This document shows positions 26,347 to 35,620 of a DNA stretch of 64,000 nucleotides, one piece after another. Source of the stretch: Mesorhizobium loti (GTDB lineage Bacteria > Pseudomonadota > Alphaproteobacteria > Rhizobiales > Rhizobiaceae); assembly GCF_001510895.1 (NCBI RefSeq), contig NZ_LPWA01000001.1, positions 62,001 to 126,000 on the forward strand, in the 5' to 3' direction. Position 1 is the first letter of the stretch. Every line of letters begins with the position of its first letter. The position numbers and the translations under genes were made by a program. The notes beneath the pieces are model-generated. The model searched no databases and had not been told where the DNA came from. It worked only from the letters and a program-made list of their open reading frames with translations.

Positions 26347-27702
26347 ATGCTCGAACAATCCAACGAACTTTCGGCCTGGGATCGCGACCACTTCTTCCAT
26401 CCCTCGACCCATATGGGCACGCATGCGCGTGGCGAATCGCCGGCGCGTGTCATGGCCGGCGGTGAAGGCGTCACCGTCTGGGACAACACCGGCAAGAAGA
26501 GCATCGATGCCTTCGCCGGTCTCTATTGCGTCAATGTCGGCTATGGCCGCCAGAAGATCGCCGATGCCATCGCGAGCCAAGCGAAGAACCTCGCCTACTA
26601 CCATGCCTATGTCGGCCACGGCACCGAGGCCTCGATCCGGCTGGCCAAGATGATCATCGACCGCGCGCCAAAAGGCATGTCGAGGGTCTATTTCGGCCTT
26701 TCCGGCTCCGACGCCAACGAGACCAACATCAAGCTGATCTGGTACTACAACAACGTTCTCGGGCGGCCGGAGAAGAAGAAGATCATCTCGCGCTGGCGCG
26801 GTTATCACGGTTCCGGCGTGATGACCGGATCGCTGACCGGGCTCGAGCTGTTCCACAACGCCTTCGATCTGCCGCGCGCGCCGATCATGCACACCGAGGC
26901 GCCCTATTACTTCCGCCGCGCCGATCGCTCGATGAGCGAGGAGCAGTTCTCGCTATATTGCGCCGACAAGCTTGAGGAGATGATCCTTGCCGAAGGTCCG
27001 GACACGGTCGCGGCCTTCATCGGCGAGCCGATCCTCGGCACCGGCGGCATCGTGCCGCCGCCGGCCGGCTATTGGCAGAAGATCCAGGCTGTGCTGAACA
27101 AGTACGATGTGCTGTTGGTCGCCGACGAGGTGGTGACCGGCTTCGGCCGTCTCGGCACCATGTTCGGCTCCGACCACTACGGTATCAAACCGGACCTGAT
27201 CACCATCGCCAAGGGGCTGACCTCGGCCTATGCGCCGCTTTCGGGCGTCATTGTCTCCGACAAGGTCTGGCAGGTGCTGGTCAAGGGTTCCGACAAGCTC
27301 GGCTCGCTCGGCCATGGCTGGACCTATTCGGCGCATCCGATCTGCGTTGCCGCGGGCGTCGCCAATCTCGAGCTGATCGACGAGATGGATCTGGTGCGGA
27401 ACGCCGGCGAGACCGGCGCCTATTTGCGCACCGAGCTCGCCAAGGCCGTGGGCGGCCACAAACATGTCGGCGAGGTGCGCGGCGACGGCATGCTGGCGGC
27501 GGTCGAGTTCGTGAAGGACCGGGACGACCGCGTCTTCTTCGATCCTACGCTTAAAGTCGGGCCGCAGATCGCCACCGCGCTCGCCGCGAGCGGCGTCATC
27601 GGCCGCGCCATGCCGCAGGGCGATATCCTCGGCTTCGCGCCGCCGCTCTGCCTGACGCGCGAGGAGGCCGACACGATCGTCGCCAAGACCGCCGACGCGT
27701 GA
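26347..27702 (+). CDS. doeD: Class III aminotransferase DoeD (diaminobutyrate transaminase)
   Basis: A 451-residue fold-type I PLP aminotransferase of class III. PLP lysine is Lys289 in TIAKGLTSAYAPLSG, with Asp260 in ADEVVTGFGRLG and the SGSDANETN phosphate-binding region at 119-127. DoeD converts L-2,4-diaminobutyrate to aspartate semialdehyde, which DoeC then oxidises. AAGGAG lies 6 bases before ATG 26347. It forms a two-gene plus-strand unit with doeC and completes the route from ectoine to aspartate. Confidence 0.9.
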   Translation: MLEQSNELSAWDRDHFFHPSTHMGTHARGESPARVMAGGEGVTVWDNTGKKSIDAFAGLYCVNVGYGRQKIADAIASQAKNLAYYHAYVGHGTEASIRLAKMIIDRAPKGMSRVYFGLSGSDANETNIKLIWYYNNVLGRPEKKKIISRWRGYHGSGVMTGSLTGLELFHNAFDLPRAPIMHTEAPYYFRRADRSMSEEQFSLYCADKLEEMILAEGPDTVAAFIGEPILGTGGIVPPPAGYWQKIQAVLNKYDVLLVADEVVTGFGRLGTMFGSDHYGIKPDLITIAKGLTSAYAPLSGVIVSDKVWQVLVKGSDKLGSLGHGWTYSAHPICVAAGVANLELIDEMDLVRNAGETGAYLRTELAKAVGGHKHVGEVRGDGMLAAVEFVKDRDDRVFFDPTLKVGPQIATALAASGVIGRAMPQGDILGFAPPLCLTREEADTIVAKTADA

Positions 27703-27733
27703 ACAGTGTGTTTGCCAGCATCTGAGAAGCGAT

Positions 27734-28837
27734 ATGAATGCCATGACCAGAACCGTCCCGGCAACGATGGCCGCCGTGCAGCTTACCGGCCACGGCGGCC
27801 TGGAGAAGCTCGTCTACCGCACCGACGTGAACGTGCCCTCGCCCGCTGCCGACGAGGTGCTGGTCAAGGTCAGCGCCTGCGGCATGAACAACACCGACGT
27901 GTGGGTGCGCCAGGGCGCCTATGGCACGGAGGAAGACGCGGCCGCCATCTCGACCTGGCGCCGGCAGGGCAACACGCTGACCTTCCCCCGCATCCAGGGC
28001 ACCGACACGGTTGGCACCATCGTCGCCGTCGGCGACGGCGTGCCTGCCAATCGCATCGGCGAGCGGGTGATGGTCGACTTCTCCATCTACAACCGCGACG
28101 ACGATTCGCTTGCCGACATCGACTATATGGGACATGGCCGCGACGGCGGCTATGCCGAGTACCAAACCTTGCCGGCCGAGAACGCGCATGTCGTCGACAC
28201 CGACCTGACCGATATCGAGCTCGCCACCTTCTGCTGCGCCTATCTCACCGGCGAGCAGATGCTGGAACGTGCTGCGCTGAAAGCCGGCGAGCGGGTGCTG
28301 GTCACCGGCGCCTCCGGCGGCGTTGGATCCGGCATCGTCCAGCTGGCACGGGCGCGCGGCGCCATTCCCTATGCCGTCGTCGGCAAGGGCAAGGAGCAGG
28401 CGGTGCTCGCCATCGGCGCCGAAAAGGTGATCACGCGCGGCGTGGCCGACCTGCCGGCCGCGGTCGCCGAGGCGACCGGCGGCCAACCCATCGACGTGGT
28501 CGCCGACCTCGTCGGCGGTGCCATCTTCAACGACCTTTTGCGCATCCTGCGGCCGGAAGGCCGCTACACCACCGCGGGCGCCATTGCCGGGCCGGTGGTG
28601 CAGCTCGATCTGCGCACGATGTACCTCAAGCAGCTCCAGCTGCACGGATCGAGCCAGGGCACGAGGGGCGATTTTCGCCGCATCGTGCGCTACATCGAGG
28701 AGAAGAAGATCAAGCCGCTGGTCGGCGGCGTCTACAAATTGTCGGACTTCCACCGCGCCCAGACGGACTTCATGGGCAAGGACTTCGTCGGCAAGCTGGT
28801 GGTGGTGCCGGACGCCGTAGCGAACATGAACAAATAA
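27734..28837 (+). CDS. Zinc-independent medium-chain dehydrogenase/reductase (quinone oxidoreductase-like)
   Basis: A 367-residue MDR protein. It has an N-terminal GroES-like domain (AADEVLVKVSACGMNNTDVWVRQG) and a Rossmann domain with TGASGGVGSG at 191-200. The four-cysteine structural zinc loop is absent, which suggests a quinone oxidoreductase or other zinc-free reductase. It starts 32 bases after doeD in the same direction, so it could be co-transcribed with doeCD, but it is not a known ectoine gene. The substrate is unknown. Confidence 0.82.
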   Translation: MNAMTRTVPATMAAVQLTGHGGLEKLVYRTDVNVPSPAADEVLVKVSACGMNNTDVWVRQGAYGTEEDAAAISTWRRQGNTLTFPRIQGTDTVGTIVAVGDGVPANRIGERVMVDFSIYNRDDDSLADIDYMGHGRDGGYAEYQTLPAENAHVVDTDLTDIELATFCCAYLTGEQMLERAALKAGERVLVTGASGGVGSGIVQLARARGAIPYAVVGKGKEQAVLAIGAEKVITRGVADLPAAVAEATGGQPIDVVADLVGGAIFNDLLRILRPEGRYTTAGAIAGPVVQLDLRTMYLKQLQLHGSSQGTRGDFRRIVRYIEEKKIKPLVGGVYKLSDFHRAQTDFMGKDFVGKLVVVPDAVANMNK

Positions 28838-28874
28838 CGGTCGATGGCGGCGGTCGTGAGCTCGACCATCGCGG

Positions 28875-29636
28875 TCAGCCCTTGCGCTCCTGCAGGATGT
28901 TGCCGCCGTCCACGACGAGAACGGCGCCGTTGACGTAGCTGGCGTCGTCGGACGCCAGGAACAGGACAGCGGCGGCGACTTCCTCGGGCCTGCCGGCGCG
29001 CCCGAGCGGCGTATTTTGCGCGGCGATCTGCTCTTCCGGCGTCGAGGCGCCCGTCGCGATCCAGCCCGGCGCCACGGCATTCACGGTGACGCCACTACGG
29101 CCGACCTCCAGCGCAAGTGCGTGGGTCAGCCCGATCATGCCCGCCTTGGCGGCGGAGTAGGCGGCCTCCCCCTCGTTGGAGACATAGGGTCCGGTGACCG
29201 AAGCCATGTTGACCACGCGTCCATGGCCGCGCTGAACCATGCCTGCCAGAAATCCGCGTGTGCTCAGGAACGCGGTCTTCAGGCTGACGTCGATGCCCCT
29301 GTCCCAATCACTTTCGCTGAGATCGAGAAATCGCCGCTGCAGCGCCGGCTGCGCGACCGTCCCCATCCCGGCATTGTTGACGAGGATGTCAATCTCGCCG
29401 ACCTCCGAGCACAGCCGCTCGACATCCGCCGAACGTGTCAGGTCGGCCACGACCGCGCGGACGTCGAGCCCATCTGCCTGCAGCTCTTCAGCGCGTTGCT
29501 CGACGCGTCGCGAAGAGGCGGTGATGGCAACCGAAAGGCCGTCTTCGCCGAGAGCGCGCGCAACGGCGATGCCGATGCCGTCGGCGGCGCCCGCGCCGGT
29601 CACCAGCGCCGTGCGGGATTTGCTAAACACGACCAT
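28875..29636 (-). CDS. SDR family NAD(P)-dependent oxidoreductase
   Basis: A 253-residue classical short-chain dehydrogenase. The coenzyme motif is TGAGAADGIGIA-like near residues 14-25, NNAG follows (ILVNNAGMGT), then the catalytic Ser in NMASVTGPYV and YSAAK in the middle. The C-terminus NGAVLVVDGGNIL is typical. It is transcribed together with a second SDR 33 bases upstream. No pathway can be named. It converges on the MDR gene at 27734-28837. Confidence 0.85.
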   Translation of the reverse strand: MVVFSKSRTALVTGAGAADGIGIAVARALGEDGLSVAITASSRRVEQRAEELQADGLDVRAVVADLTRSADVERLCSEVGEIDILVNNAGMGTVAQPALQRRFLDLSESDWDRGIDVSLKTAFLSTRGFLAGMVQRGHGRVVNMASVTGPYVSNEGEAAYSAAKAGMIGLTHALALEVGRSGVTVNAVAPGWIATGASTPEEQIAAQNTPLGRAGRPEEVAAAVLFLASDDASYVNGAVLVVDGGNILQERKG

Positions 29637-29669
29637 GAACCCTCCAGGGAATGACTCCGATGCCGCGAG

Positions 29670-30440
29670 TCAGTATCCAGCACTGATGCCGAAATCGATC
29701 GACAGCGCGGCCCCGGTGATCGGCGCAGCACCCGGCTGGCAAAGATAGTGGATGAAGGAAGCGATCTCTTCCACGGCGATGAACCGCGCTCTTTCCGCCT
29801 GCGGATAGTGCCCCAGAAGCCTGCGCTTGTAGCCCTCCGGGTCGTCTCCACCGTAGGTCCTCGCCTGATACTCGATCATCGGTGTCGCCGTGTCGCCGGG
29901 ACAGACGGCGTTGACCCTGACGCCGTGCGGCGCAAGCTCCAGTGCAAGCGCCTTGGTCAAAAGCACCAGCCCGCCCTTGGAGGCGCAATAGACCGCCGCG
30001 CCGTTGTTGCCGACGATGCCCGCGTCGGAGGCGATGTTGATGACGATACCTTGCGCCGCCGACAGATGCGGAATGGCGGCCGAAATCAGGAAGAACGCGC
30101 CCTTGAGATTGACGTCCAGCACAAGATCCCACTGGCCTTCCTGGACCTCGTTTGCCGGTCCTTCGAGCCAGACGCCTGCGGCGTTGACAAGAATGTCTAT
30201 GCCGCCTCCCCACGCGCGGGCCTTGTCCACCACCTCGCGGCAGGCGGCGACAGATCGGATGTCGAGCGGCAAAGCGATCGCCTTCGCTCCGGTCGCCGCA
30301 ATCCTGGCCACGGCGTCGTCGAGTTTAGGGCCAGGCAGGTCGGCGAGCGCGATCCGGTCACCGTCCGCCGCGAGGCGAAGTCCGGTCGCGAGACCCATTC
30401 CCCCGGCGCCGCCCGCGATCAGGACCGTCCTGCCAGCCAT
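29670..30440 (-). CDS. SDR family oxidoreductase
   Basis: A 256-residue classical SDR with AGGAGGMGLATGL near residues 8-20, VNAAGVW, the catalytic segment NIASDAGIVGNNGAAVYCASKGG and the C-terminus GAALSIDFGISAGY. The start at ATG 30440 has GGAGG upstream; an in-frame extension to 30524 lacks a ribosome site and is not supported. It forms a two-gene unit with the SDR downstream. Substrate unknown; similar proteins are dehydrogenases of sugars or small alcohols. Confidence 0.85.
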   Translation of the reverse strand: MAGRTVLIAGGAGGMGLATGLRLAADGDRIALADLPGPKLDDAVARIAATGAKAIALPLDIRSVAACREVVDKARAWGGGIDILVNAAGVWLEGPANEVQEGQWDLVLDVNLKGAFFLISAAIPHLSAAQGIVINIASDAGIVGNNGAAVYCASKGGLVLLTKALALELAPHGVRVNAVCPGDTATPMIEYQARTYGGDDPEGYKRRLLGHYPQAERARFIAVEEIASFIHYLCQPGAAPITGAALSIDFGISAGY

Positions 30441-30558
30441 TCGACAACCTCCGTGAAACGCCGCCGCGACGATATGCGAACCATGTCCCAGAGATATGTC
30501 GCATGCACCACGCCGGACAAACAATGATTACAGGAGCCGAAGCCCATGCGGCCCTGGA

Positions 30559-31391
30559 TCACCCCAGCTCCAGCGTCGTGATGCCGAAAACCTTCGTCGG
30601 CGCATTGCCGGGCTTGCCGCCCTTGTACATGCGGGTGGTCGTGAAGCCTGGAACCATGCCGGCAGCCTGGAGCATGGCAACAAATCCGACCTGGGTGGCC
30701 GGCACGTCGATATGCAGCGTTTCACCAGCCGTCATGTCCGCCAGTCCCGCCACCAACGCCAAGGCCATGTCCATGTCATCCGCGAACAGCGGCCCGATCT
30801 TGAAACCCTCCCGGCACCGGCGCGCCACGCCGTAGCCGGCAATGTCGGCCGGACCGGCGGAAAACAGCGCGATCCGGGGCCGCTGCAGCCATTCCCGCAG
30901 GAAGGCCTCTCGCGGCGCCGGGAAGCACTGGCGGTCGTAAGCCAGGATCTCGGCCGCGCCGGTGGCCGTCACCGGCTTCACGCCGTTGCCGCCAGTCAGC
31001 CCCGTTGCGCGCCCGCTGTAGCGCACGGTCTCATACGCCGGCACGAAGCCCTTGCGCTGATAGTTGGCCCGCTGCTCGGCCACGCTGTCGAGGCCGATGA
31101 TGCGGTTGCCGAGCCGGGCCATGCCGCGTCCCAGACCGCCTTGCCGTGACCTTTGCCGCGCTGGTCGGGCCGGCAGATATAGAGGCCGATAAAGCCGAAA
31201 CCCGCGCCGTAGGCGACGGCCGAAATGCCGGCCACCATCTCGTCGTCGACGAAGGCGCCGATAAAGCCTTCCGGATCGGCCGCTCGAAAAGCGGCGGCAT
31301 CGCCGACGCCTGGATTCCAGCCCTCCCCCGCCGCCCAGTCGACAAGCGTTTCCACCTCGCTGGCGGTCAGTGTCCGGATCGCTCTAGTCAT
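30559..31391 (-). pseudogene. GNAT family N-acetyltransferase with C-terminal YitH-type domain, one single-base frameshift (probably sequence error)
   Basis: The first frame (from ATG 31391) gives the GNAT fold with the acetyl-CoA loop RPDQRGKGHGKAVWDAA. It is then lost and resumes in another frame with MARLGNRIIGLDSVAEQRANYQRKGFV. Adding one base near 31123 joins them exactly. The repaired protein is about 277 residues: an N-terminal GNAT domain and a second half (ILAYDRQCFPAPREAFLREWL and onwards) of the acetyltransferase C-terminal type. The protein would transfer an acetyl group to an amine; the target is unknown. Confidence 0.8.
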
Positions 31392-31729
31392 TGTTTCACT
31401 TGGCGCTGGCCCGAAGCGGTGTTTTCAAGTCGCCACGATAGGTCGGCCGCTGGCAGGTTGCAAAGGCCACACTGAGCGTCGCAGACCCGGACACATGAAG
31501 AAAGACAAGCTCCAATGCTCCTCAGCCGATTCGGCAAGGCAGCCCACACCATGAATGCAAGGCCGCAAGCCGGACTATTATTGGGACGGGTTTTCCGAAC
31601 CGATGCAAGGGGTTAGCGAGGAACGCGCTGAAATGTCCGCTGTTTTCCAATAGGCAACTAGACACAACCGTCGAAGGCTGGAAATCTTCATTTGTCGTTG
31701 CTTGGAATCGAAATGGAGTGCCGCAGAAA
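31392..31729. other. Intergenic region, no gene seen
   Basis: A 338-base divergent spacer between the GNAT gene and the unknown gene at 31730. No convincing coding frame, tRNA or long inverted repeat was found. Base composition falls towards the right end, which probably carries the promoter of the plus-strand gene, but no clear -35/-10 pair was identified. Confidence 0.5.
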
Positions 31730-32596
31730 ATGCCACTGAGCGCCGAAGAGATCGCCAGTCATCCTGCAGCACTTCGCAGTGTGCAGGAACAGTCGCGCGC
31801 GCTCATTCATGTCTACGAAACCAGCCCGCGCCTTGCCGCCGTCTTTGCCACCCAGCAGCGCTGGCTGCTCGGCCATGTCGGGCTCGCCATGCATTTCAGG
31901 CGCGACCCCAACGACCGCCGCACCGAAATGACGGTGGCGCATTTCATCGAGGTCGTGCGCCGCAATTCGGTCGCCAGCCGCAACACCGCCGAGGCGTTCG
32001 TCAAGGAAATGCTGCATTACAACATCGCCGAATATGTTTCGACGAGTGGCGACGGCCGCGCCCACCCCTTGCGGGTGAGTGCGGCCACCATTGAGACCTT
32101 CACCAGCTGGATCCATGCCCATTTGAGAACGCTCGATCGCATCGACGGCGGGAACCGGCTGGCAACCTTCCTCGGGCGGCCCGATATGCTGGCGAAGCTG
32201 CAGCCATTGATCTGTGACGGATTGCTTGCATCCGTTCCGGTGCGGGAACCCGAACAAACCTTCTCGTTGTTTATCTGGCTGAACAATGGCGGCATCGTCA
32301 TGGACTGGCTGATGTCGGGCATCGATCCGGAGGACGCCAACCTCGAGAGGATACCGACCAGCGTCATTTCAATCAGCGAATTCGCGCATTGGCTGAAGCT
32401 CTCGCGCACCCATCTGGCGCGCAAGCTCCACGATGCCGAAGCGCTTGGCAGCATCGGCTGGGTCGGCCAGCGCGGACATTCCGTCATGTGGGTTTCGCGA
32501 CAGTTCTACGATGAATACATGGCCGTCCAGGCAGCCAAGCTCGCTGTCGTCGACGCGGCCTTCGAGGCATGTTTTTCCGGTAGCGGCGAAAACTGA
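31730..32596 (+). CDS. Conserved hypothetical protein, possible C-terminal winged helix
   Basis: A 288-residue protein that I do not recognise. ATG 31730 has GGAG 12 bases upstream; an in-frame GTG at 31718 is possible. The N-terminal two thirds look helical, with segments such as SRALIHVYETSPRLAAVFATQQRWLLG and TEMTVAHFIEVVRRNSVASRN. Near residues 215-250 a stretch, VISISEFAHWLKLSRTHLARKLHDAEALGSIGWVGQRG, has the pattern of a helix-turn-helix with wing, which suggests a transcription regulator. It is followed by a SIS-domain gene in the same direction. Confidence 0.65.
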   Translation: MPLSAEEIASHPAALRSVQEQSRALIHVYETSPRLAAVFATQQRWLLGHVGLAMHFRRDPNDRRTEMTVAHFIEVVRRNSVASRNTAEAFVKEMLHYNIAEYVSTSGDGRAHPLRVSAATIETFTSWIHAHLRTLDRIDGGNRLATFLGRPDMLAKLQPLICDGLLASVPVREPEQTFSLFIWLNNGGIVMDWLMSGIDPEDANLERIPTSVISISEFAHWLKLSRTHLARKLHDAEALGSIGWVGQRGHSVMWVSRQFYDEYMAVQAAKLAVVDAAFEACFSGSGEN

Positions 32597-32653
32597 GCGC
32601 CGCATGCGGAGGCGACCCGCGGGCATGCTGCGCGATGGTGTGAGAGGATAATG

Positions 32654-33670
32654 ATGGCTGCACAAACCCTCCGCCCGACAGGACTCGTCGCAATCGACCG
32701 CGAGATGGCGCGCCAGCATGCGGATGCGATCGCCTCGTTCGGCCAGAACAAGGATATTGCCGGCCGGGTCGCTGCCTCGACCAGGAGGAACGGCAGGCTG
32801 ATCCTGCTTGGCATGGGCGCCTCGCATGCGGTTGCCCGCGCCGTCCAGCCGCTTTACCGGGCGCATGGCATCGATGCCATCGCGTTGCCGCTCTCCGAAC
32901 AGCTTGGGCAGCCCTTGGCGCTCGCCGGCAAGACGGTGCTCGTCACCTCGCAATCCGGAGAAAGCGCGGAGGTGGTGCGGTGGTTTTCCGAAACAGGCCA
33001 GCGCACTGACACGTTCGGCCTGACGCTGGAGGCCGGCTCCTTCCTCGGCCGGACGGTCCCTTGCCTCGTCGCCGCTGGCGGCACCGAACGCGCCTTTGCC
33101 GCGACACGCAGTGTGACCGTGAGCTTCGCCCTGCATCTCGCCATCCTGGCCGCGCTCGGCGAGGATCCCACGTCCGCGCTCGCGGCGCTGGAAGCTCCGG
33201 AAGCCATTGCGATCGACGCCGCGCTGACGGCGCTGAGCGAGGTGGCGGCCGTCGTCACTTCCGGACGCAGCCTGCAGGGGCTGGCCGAAGCCTTGGCGCT
33301 CGGCCTTACCGAACTGTCGCGCCGGCCGTGCTTTTCGCTCGAAGGCGGGCAGCTCCGCCACGGGCCGATGGAAATGCTCGGCCCGAAAATCGGTGTCATT
33401 CTCTTTCGCGGCGATGATCCGACATCCGACCTCGTCACGGCGATGGCCCTGTCCGTCGTCGAGACCGCTGCGCCGCTCGTCATCTTCGATGCCTCCGGCA
33501 AGCCGCCGGTCGCCGGCGCGGTGACGCTGGCCTTCAAGCCGGCTTCCGGGCTGGCTGCCGTATTCGCCATGCTGCCGGTTGCGCAGCGCCTTGCGATTGC
33601 CTTTGCCGAGGCCCGTGTCGAAAATGCCGGGACGCCGCTCCGCACCACCAAGATCACGCGGAGCGAATGA
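32654..33670 (+). CDS. SIS domain protein (GlmS/AgaS-like sugar isomerase or deaminase)
   Basis: A 338-residue protein with two SIS domains. LILLGMGASHAVARAVQPLYRAHG opens the first and VLVTSQSGESAEVVRWFSETGQ is the phosphosugar-binding loop. The second half has AVVTSGRSLQGLAEALALGLTEL and EGGQLRHGPMEML, as in the isomerase half of glucosamine-6-phosphate synthase. No glutaminase domain is present. It may act on an aminosugar phosphate. The start is ATG 32651 or 32654; the second has better ribosome-site spacing. A terminator follows the stop. Confidence 0.8.
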   Translation: MAAQTLRPTGLVAIDREMARQHADAIASFGQNKDIAGRVAASTRRNGRLILLGMGASHAVARAVQPLYRAHGIDAIALPLSEQLGQPLALAGKTVLVTSQSGESAEVVRWFSETGQRTDTFGLTLEAGSFLGRTVPCLVAAGGTERAFAATRSVTVSFALHLAILAALGEDPTSALAALEAPEAIAIDAALTALSEVAAVVTSGRSLQGLAEALALGLTELSRRPCFSLEGGQLRHGPMEMLGPKIGVILFRGDDPTSDLVTAMALSVVETAAPLVIFDASGKPPVAGAVTLAFKPASGLAAVFAMLPVAQRLAIAFAEARVENAGTPLRTTKITRSE

Positions 33671-33754
33671 TGCGCCGCTCGCAGTGACCGGCAATGCCGG
33701 TGCCGACCCGATCGCGGGTCGGCGGCCTGCCATCCGTCTCGTGCAATCGCGGTA

Positions 33755-33780
33755 GGCGCCGCTCCTGGCGGCGCCTTTCT
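33755..33780 (+). terminator. Rho-independent terminator after the SIS gene
   Basis: GGCGCCGC (33755-33762) pairs with GCGGCGCC (33768-33775) around a 5-base loop, followed by TTTCT. It is placed about 85 bases after the SIS-domain stop and just before the stop of the converging aldehyde dehydrogenase gene, so it may serve both directions. Confidence 0.7.
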
Positions 33781-33784
33781 CCAT

Positions 33785-35299
33785 TCAATCGATGTCGAAC
33801 GACACGCCCTGCGCCAAGGGCAGCGCCTTGGAGAAGTTCACCGTGTTGGTGGCCCGGCGCATATAGGCCTTCCAGGCGTCCGAGCCGCTCTCACGGCCAC
33901 CGCCGGTTTCCTTCTCGCCGCCGAACGCGCCGCCGATCTCGGCGCCCGAGGTGCCGATATTGACGTTGGCGATGCCGCAATCCGAACCATCGACGCCGAG
34001 GAAGCGTTCCGATTCCTGCAGGTCGCGCGTGAAGATCGACGACGACAGGCCGGCGCCGACCGCATTGTGCAGGTCGAGCGCCTGGTCGAAATCGGAATAT
34101 TTCATCACATAGAGGATCGGCGCGAAGGTCTCTTCCGTCACCGGCGAGACTTGGCTAGGCATCTCGACCAGCGCCGGATGCACGTAGTAGGCTTCCGGGT
34201 GACCGTTCTCGAATCGCTCGCCGCCGGTCACCTTGCCGCCATGCGCTTGCGCCTCCTTCAGCGCCTTCTGCATGTTGTCGAAGGCGGCCTTGTCGATCAG
34301 CGGACCGACCAGCGCCGACGTCTCCAGCGGATTGCCGACCGAGACGCTCTGATAGGCTTTCTTGAGACGCGGCAGAAGCGCGTCATAGACGCTTTCATGG
34401 ACGAACAGGCGCCGCAGAGTCGTGCAGCGCTGGCCCGCCGTGCCCATGGCGCCGAAGGCGATCGCGCGCAACGCCATGTCGAGATCGGCGGTCGGGCAGA
34501 CGATGCCGGCATTGTTGCCGCCGAGCTCCAGCACCGCGCGGGCGAAGCGCTTGGCAAGCCGCGGACCGACTTCTCGGCCCATGCGGGTCGAGCCGGTGGC
34601 CGAAACCAGCGGCACCTTCGGATGGTCGACCAGCACCTCGCCGACGGCCCGGTCGCCGATCAGCACCTGGAGCAGGCCTTCCGGCGCTTCAGTGCCAAAA
34701 CGCTTGGCGGCGCGCTTGAAGATCGCCTCGCAGGCAAGTGCGGTCAGCGGCGTCTTCTCCGACGGCTTCCACACCACTGCGTCGCCGCAGACCAGCGCAA
34801 GCGCTGCATTCCACGACCACACAGCGACCGGGAAGTTGAAGGCCGAAATCACCCCGACGGCGCCGAGCGGATGCCAGGTCTCCATCATGCGATGTCCAGG
34901 GCGCTCGGTGGCGATCGTCAGGCCGTAGAGCTGGCGGGAAAGGCCGACGGCGAAATCGCAGATGTCGATCATCTCCTGCACTTCGCCGAGGCCCTCGGAC
35001 GGGATCTTGCCGACCTCGATCGACACCAGACGACCAAGTTCCGCCTTGTGCGCGCGCAGTTCCTCGCCGAGCAGGCGCACCAGCTCGCCGCGCTTCGGCC
35101 CCGGCACCAGACGCCAGGCCTGGAAGGCCTTGTGCGCGGCATCGATGGCCTTGCCGGCATCGGCCGCCGAGATCGACGTCAGCGCCGCGATCTGTTCGCC
35201 CGTCACCGGGCTGCGCACGATGAGGTCGCCGCCGGAAAGCGCATCCTTGGCGACGCCCAGTTTCTCCAGAAGTGAGGCAGTTTCCTTCGCTATCGTCAT
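33785..35299 (-). CDS. Aldehyde dehydrogenase family 7 (alpha-aminoadipic semialdehyde / piperideine-6-carboxylate dehydrogenase type)
   Basis: A 504-residue ALDH7-type enzyme. Glu258 in LELGGNNAG is the base and Cys292 in GTAGQRCTTLRR the nucleophile; TAGQRCTTLRR and FNFPVAVWSWNAALAL are hallmarks of the antiquitin/AmaB group. It would oxidise alpha-aminoadipic semialdehyde, formed in lysine breakdown. That fits with the glutaryl-CoA dehydrogenase gene at 45720, although the genes are not adjacent. ATG 35299 is preferred over an upstream extension to 35353. A 321-base spacer with hairpins lies upstream. Confidence 0.85.
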   Translation of the reverse strand: MTIAKETASLLEKLGVAKDALSGGDLIVRSPVTGEQIAALTSISAADAGKAIDAAHKAFQAWRLVPGPKRGELVRLLGEELRAHKAELGRLVSIEVGKIPSEGLGEVQEMIDICDFAVGLSRQLYGLTIATERPGHRMMETWHPLGAVGVISAFNFPVAVWSWNAALALVCGDAVVWKPSEKTPLTALACEAIFKRAAKRFGTEAPEGLLQVLIGDRAVGEVLVDHPKVPLVSATGSTRMGREVGPRLAKRFARAVLELGGNNAGIVCPTADLDMALRAIAFGAMGTAGQRCTTLRRLFVHESVYDALLPRLKKAYQSVSVGNPLETSALVGPLIDKAAFDNMQKALKEAQAHGGKVTGGERFENGHPEAYYVHPALVEMPSQVSPVTEETFAPILYVMKYSDFDQALDLHNAVGAGLSSSIFTRDLQESERFLGVDGSDCGIANVNIGTSGAEIGGAFGGEKETGGGRESGSDAWKAYMRRATNTVNFSKALPLAQGVSFDID

Positions 35300-35620
35300 T
35301 TTTGTCCCTTTCAGATCCCGCCTGGATAGGGCGGGCACGAAGCCTTGCGCCATGCCTTGCCGCGCCCTTGGGCACGTCCCGGCGCTTTTGATGGCGTGGC
35401 ATTACTCGTTTCAGGGAAAAACCGCCACCCCGGCATGGTCCAAGCGTGGTGCGCGAAATTGGGCCAGGCAGGGACGGAGCGTACTTAAAGTACGTGAGCA
35501 CCGGCCTACGCCGGCCGTAGCCTTAGCTGCACGGCGACTCATGAGTGCTTCGGCCGGCGAAGGCCGGAAGCGCAGGAAACCGCCGTTTGCAGGCCGGCAT
35601 CACCTGAATCTCAACACGCC
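35300..35620. other. Structured intergenic region without gene
   Basis: No convincing coding frame. The region contains the perfect palindrome CGTACTTAAAGTACG at 35480-35494 and GC-rich inverted repeats around CCGGCCTACGCCGGCC (about 35501-35516) and CTTCGGCCGGCGAAGGCCGG (about 35548-35567). It lies between the sigma-factor stop and the aldehyde dehydrogenase start, both on the minus strand. It could hold the sigma-gene terminator, an intergenic repeat or a small RNA; I cannot decide which. Confidence 0.45.

Noticed and set aside
24679..26892. A 737-codon open frame on the minus strand opposite doeC/doeD
   Set aside because: It lies fully antisense to two intact enzymes with catalytic residues and shows no recognisable domain.
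30441..30524. N-terminal extension of the SDR starting at 30440
   Set aside because: The added 28 residues have no SDR similarity, and a GGAGG ribosome site precedes the internal ATG.
33671..33754. Small gene between the SIS gene and its terminator
   Set aside because: The short open stretch there (part of a frame from 33694) runs into the antisense of the aldehyde dehydrogenase and lacks a ribosome site.
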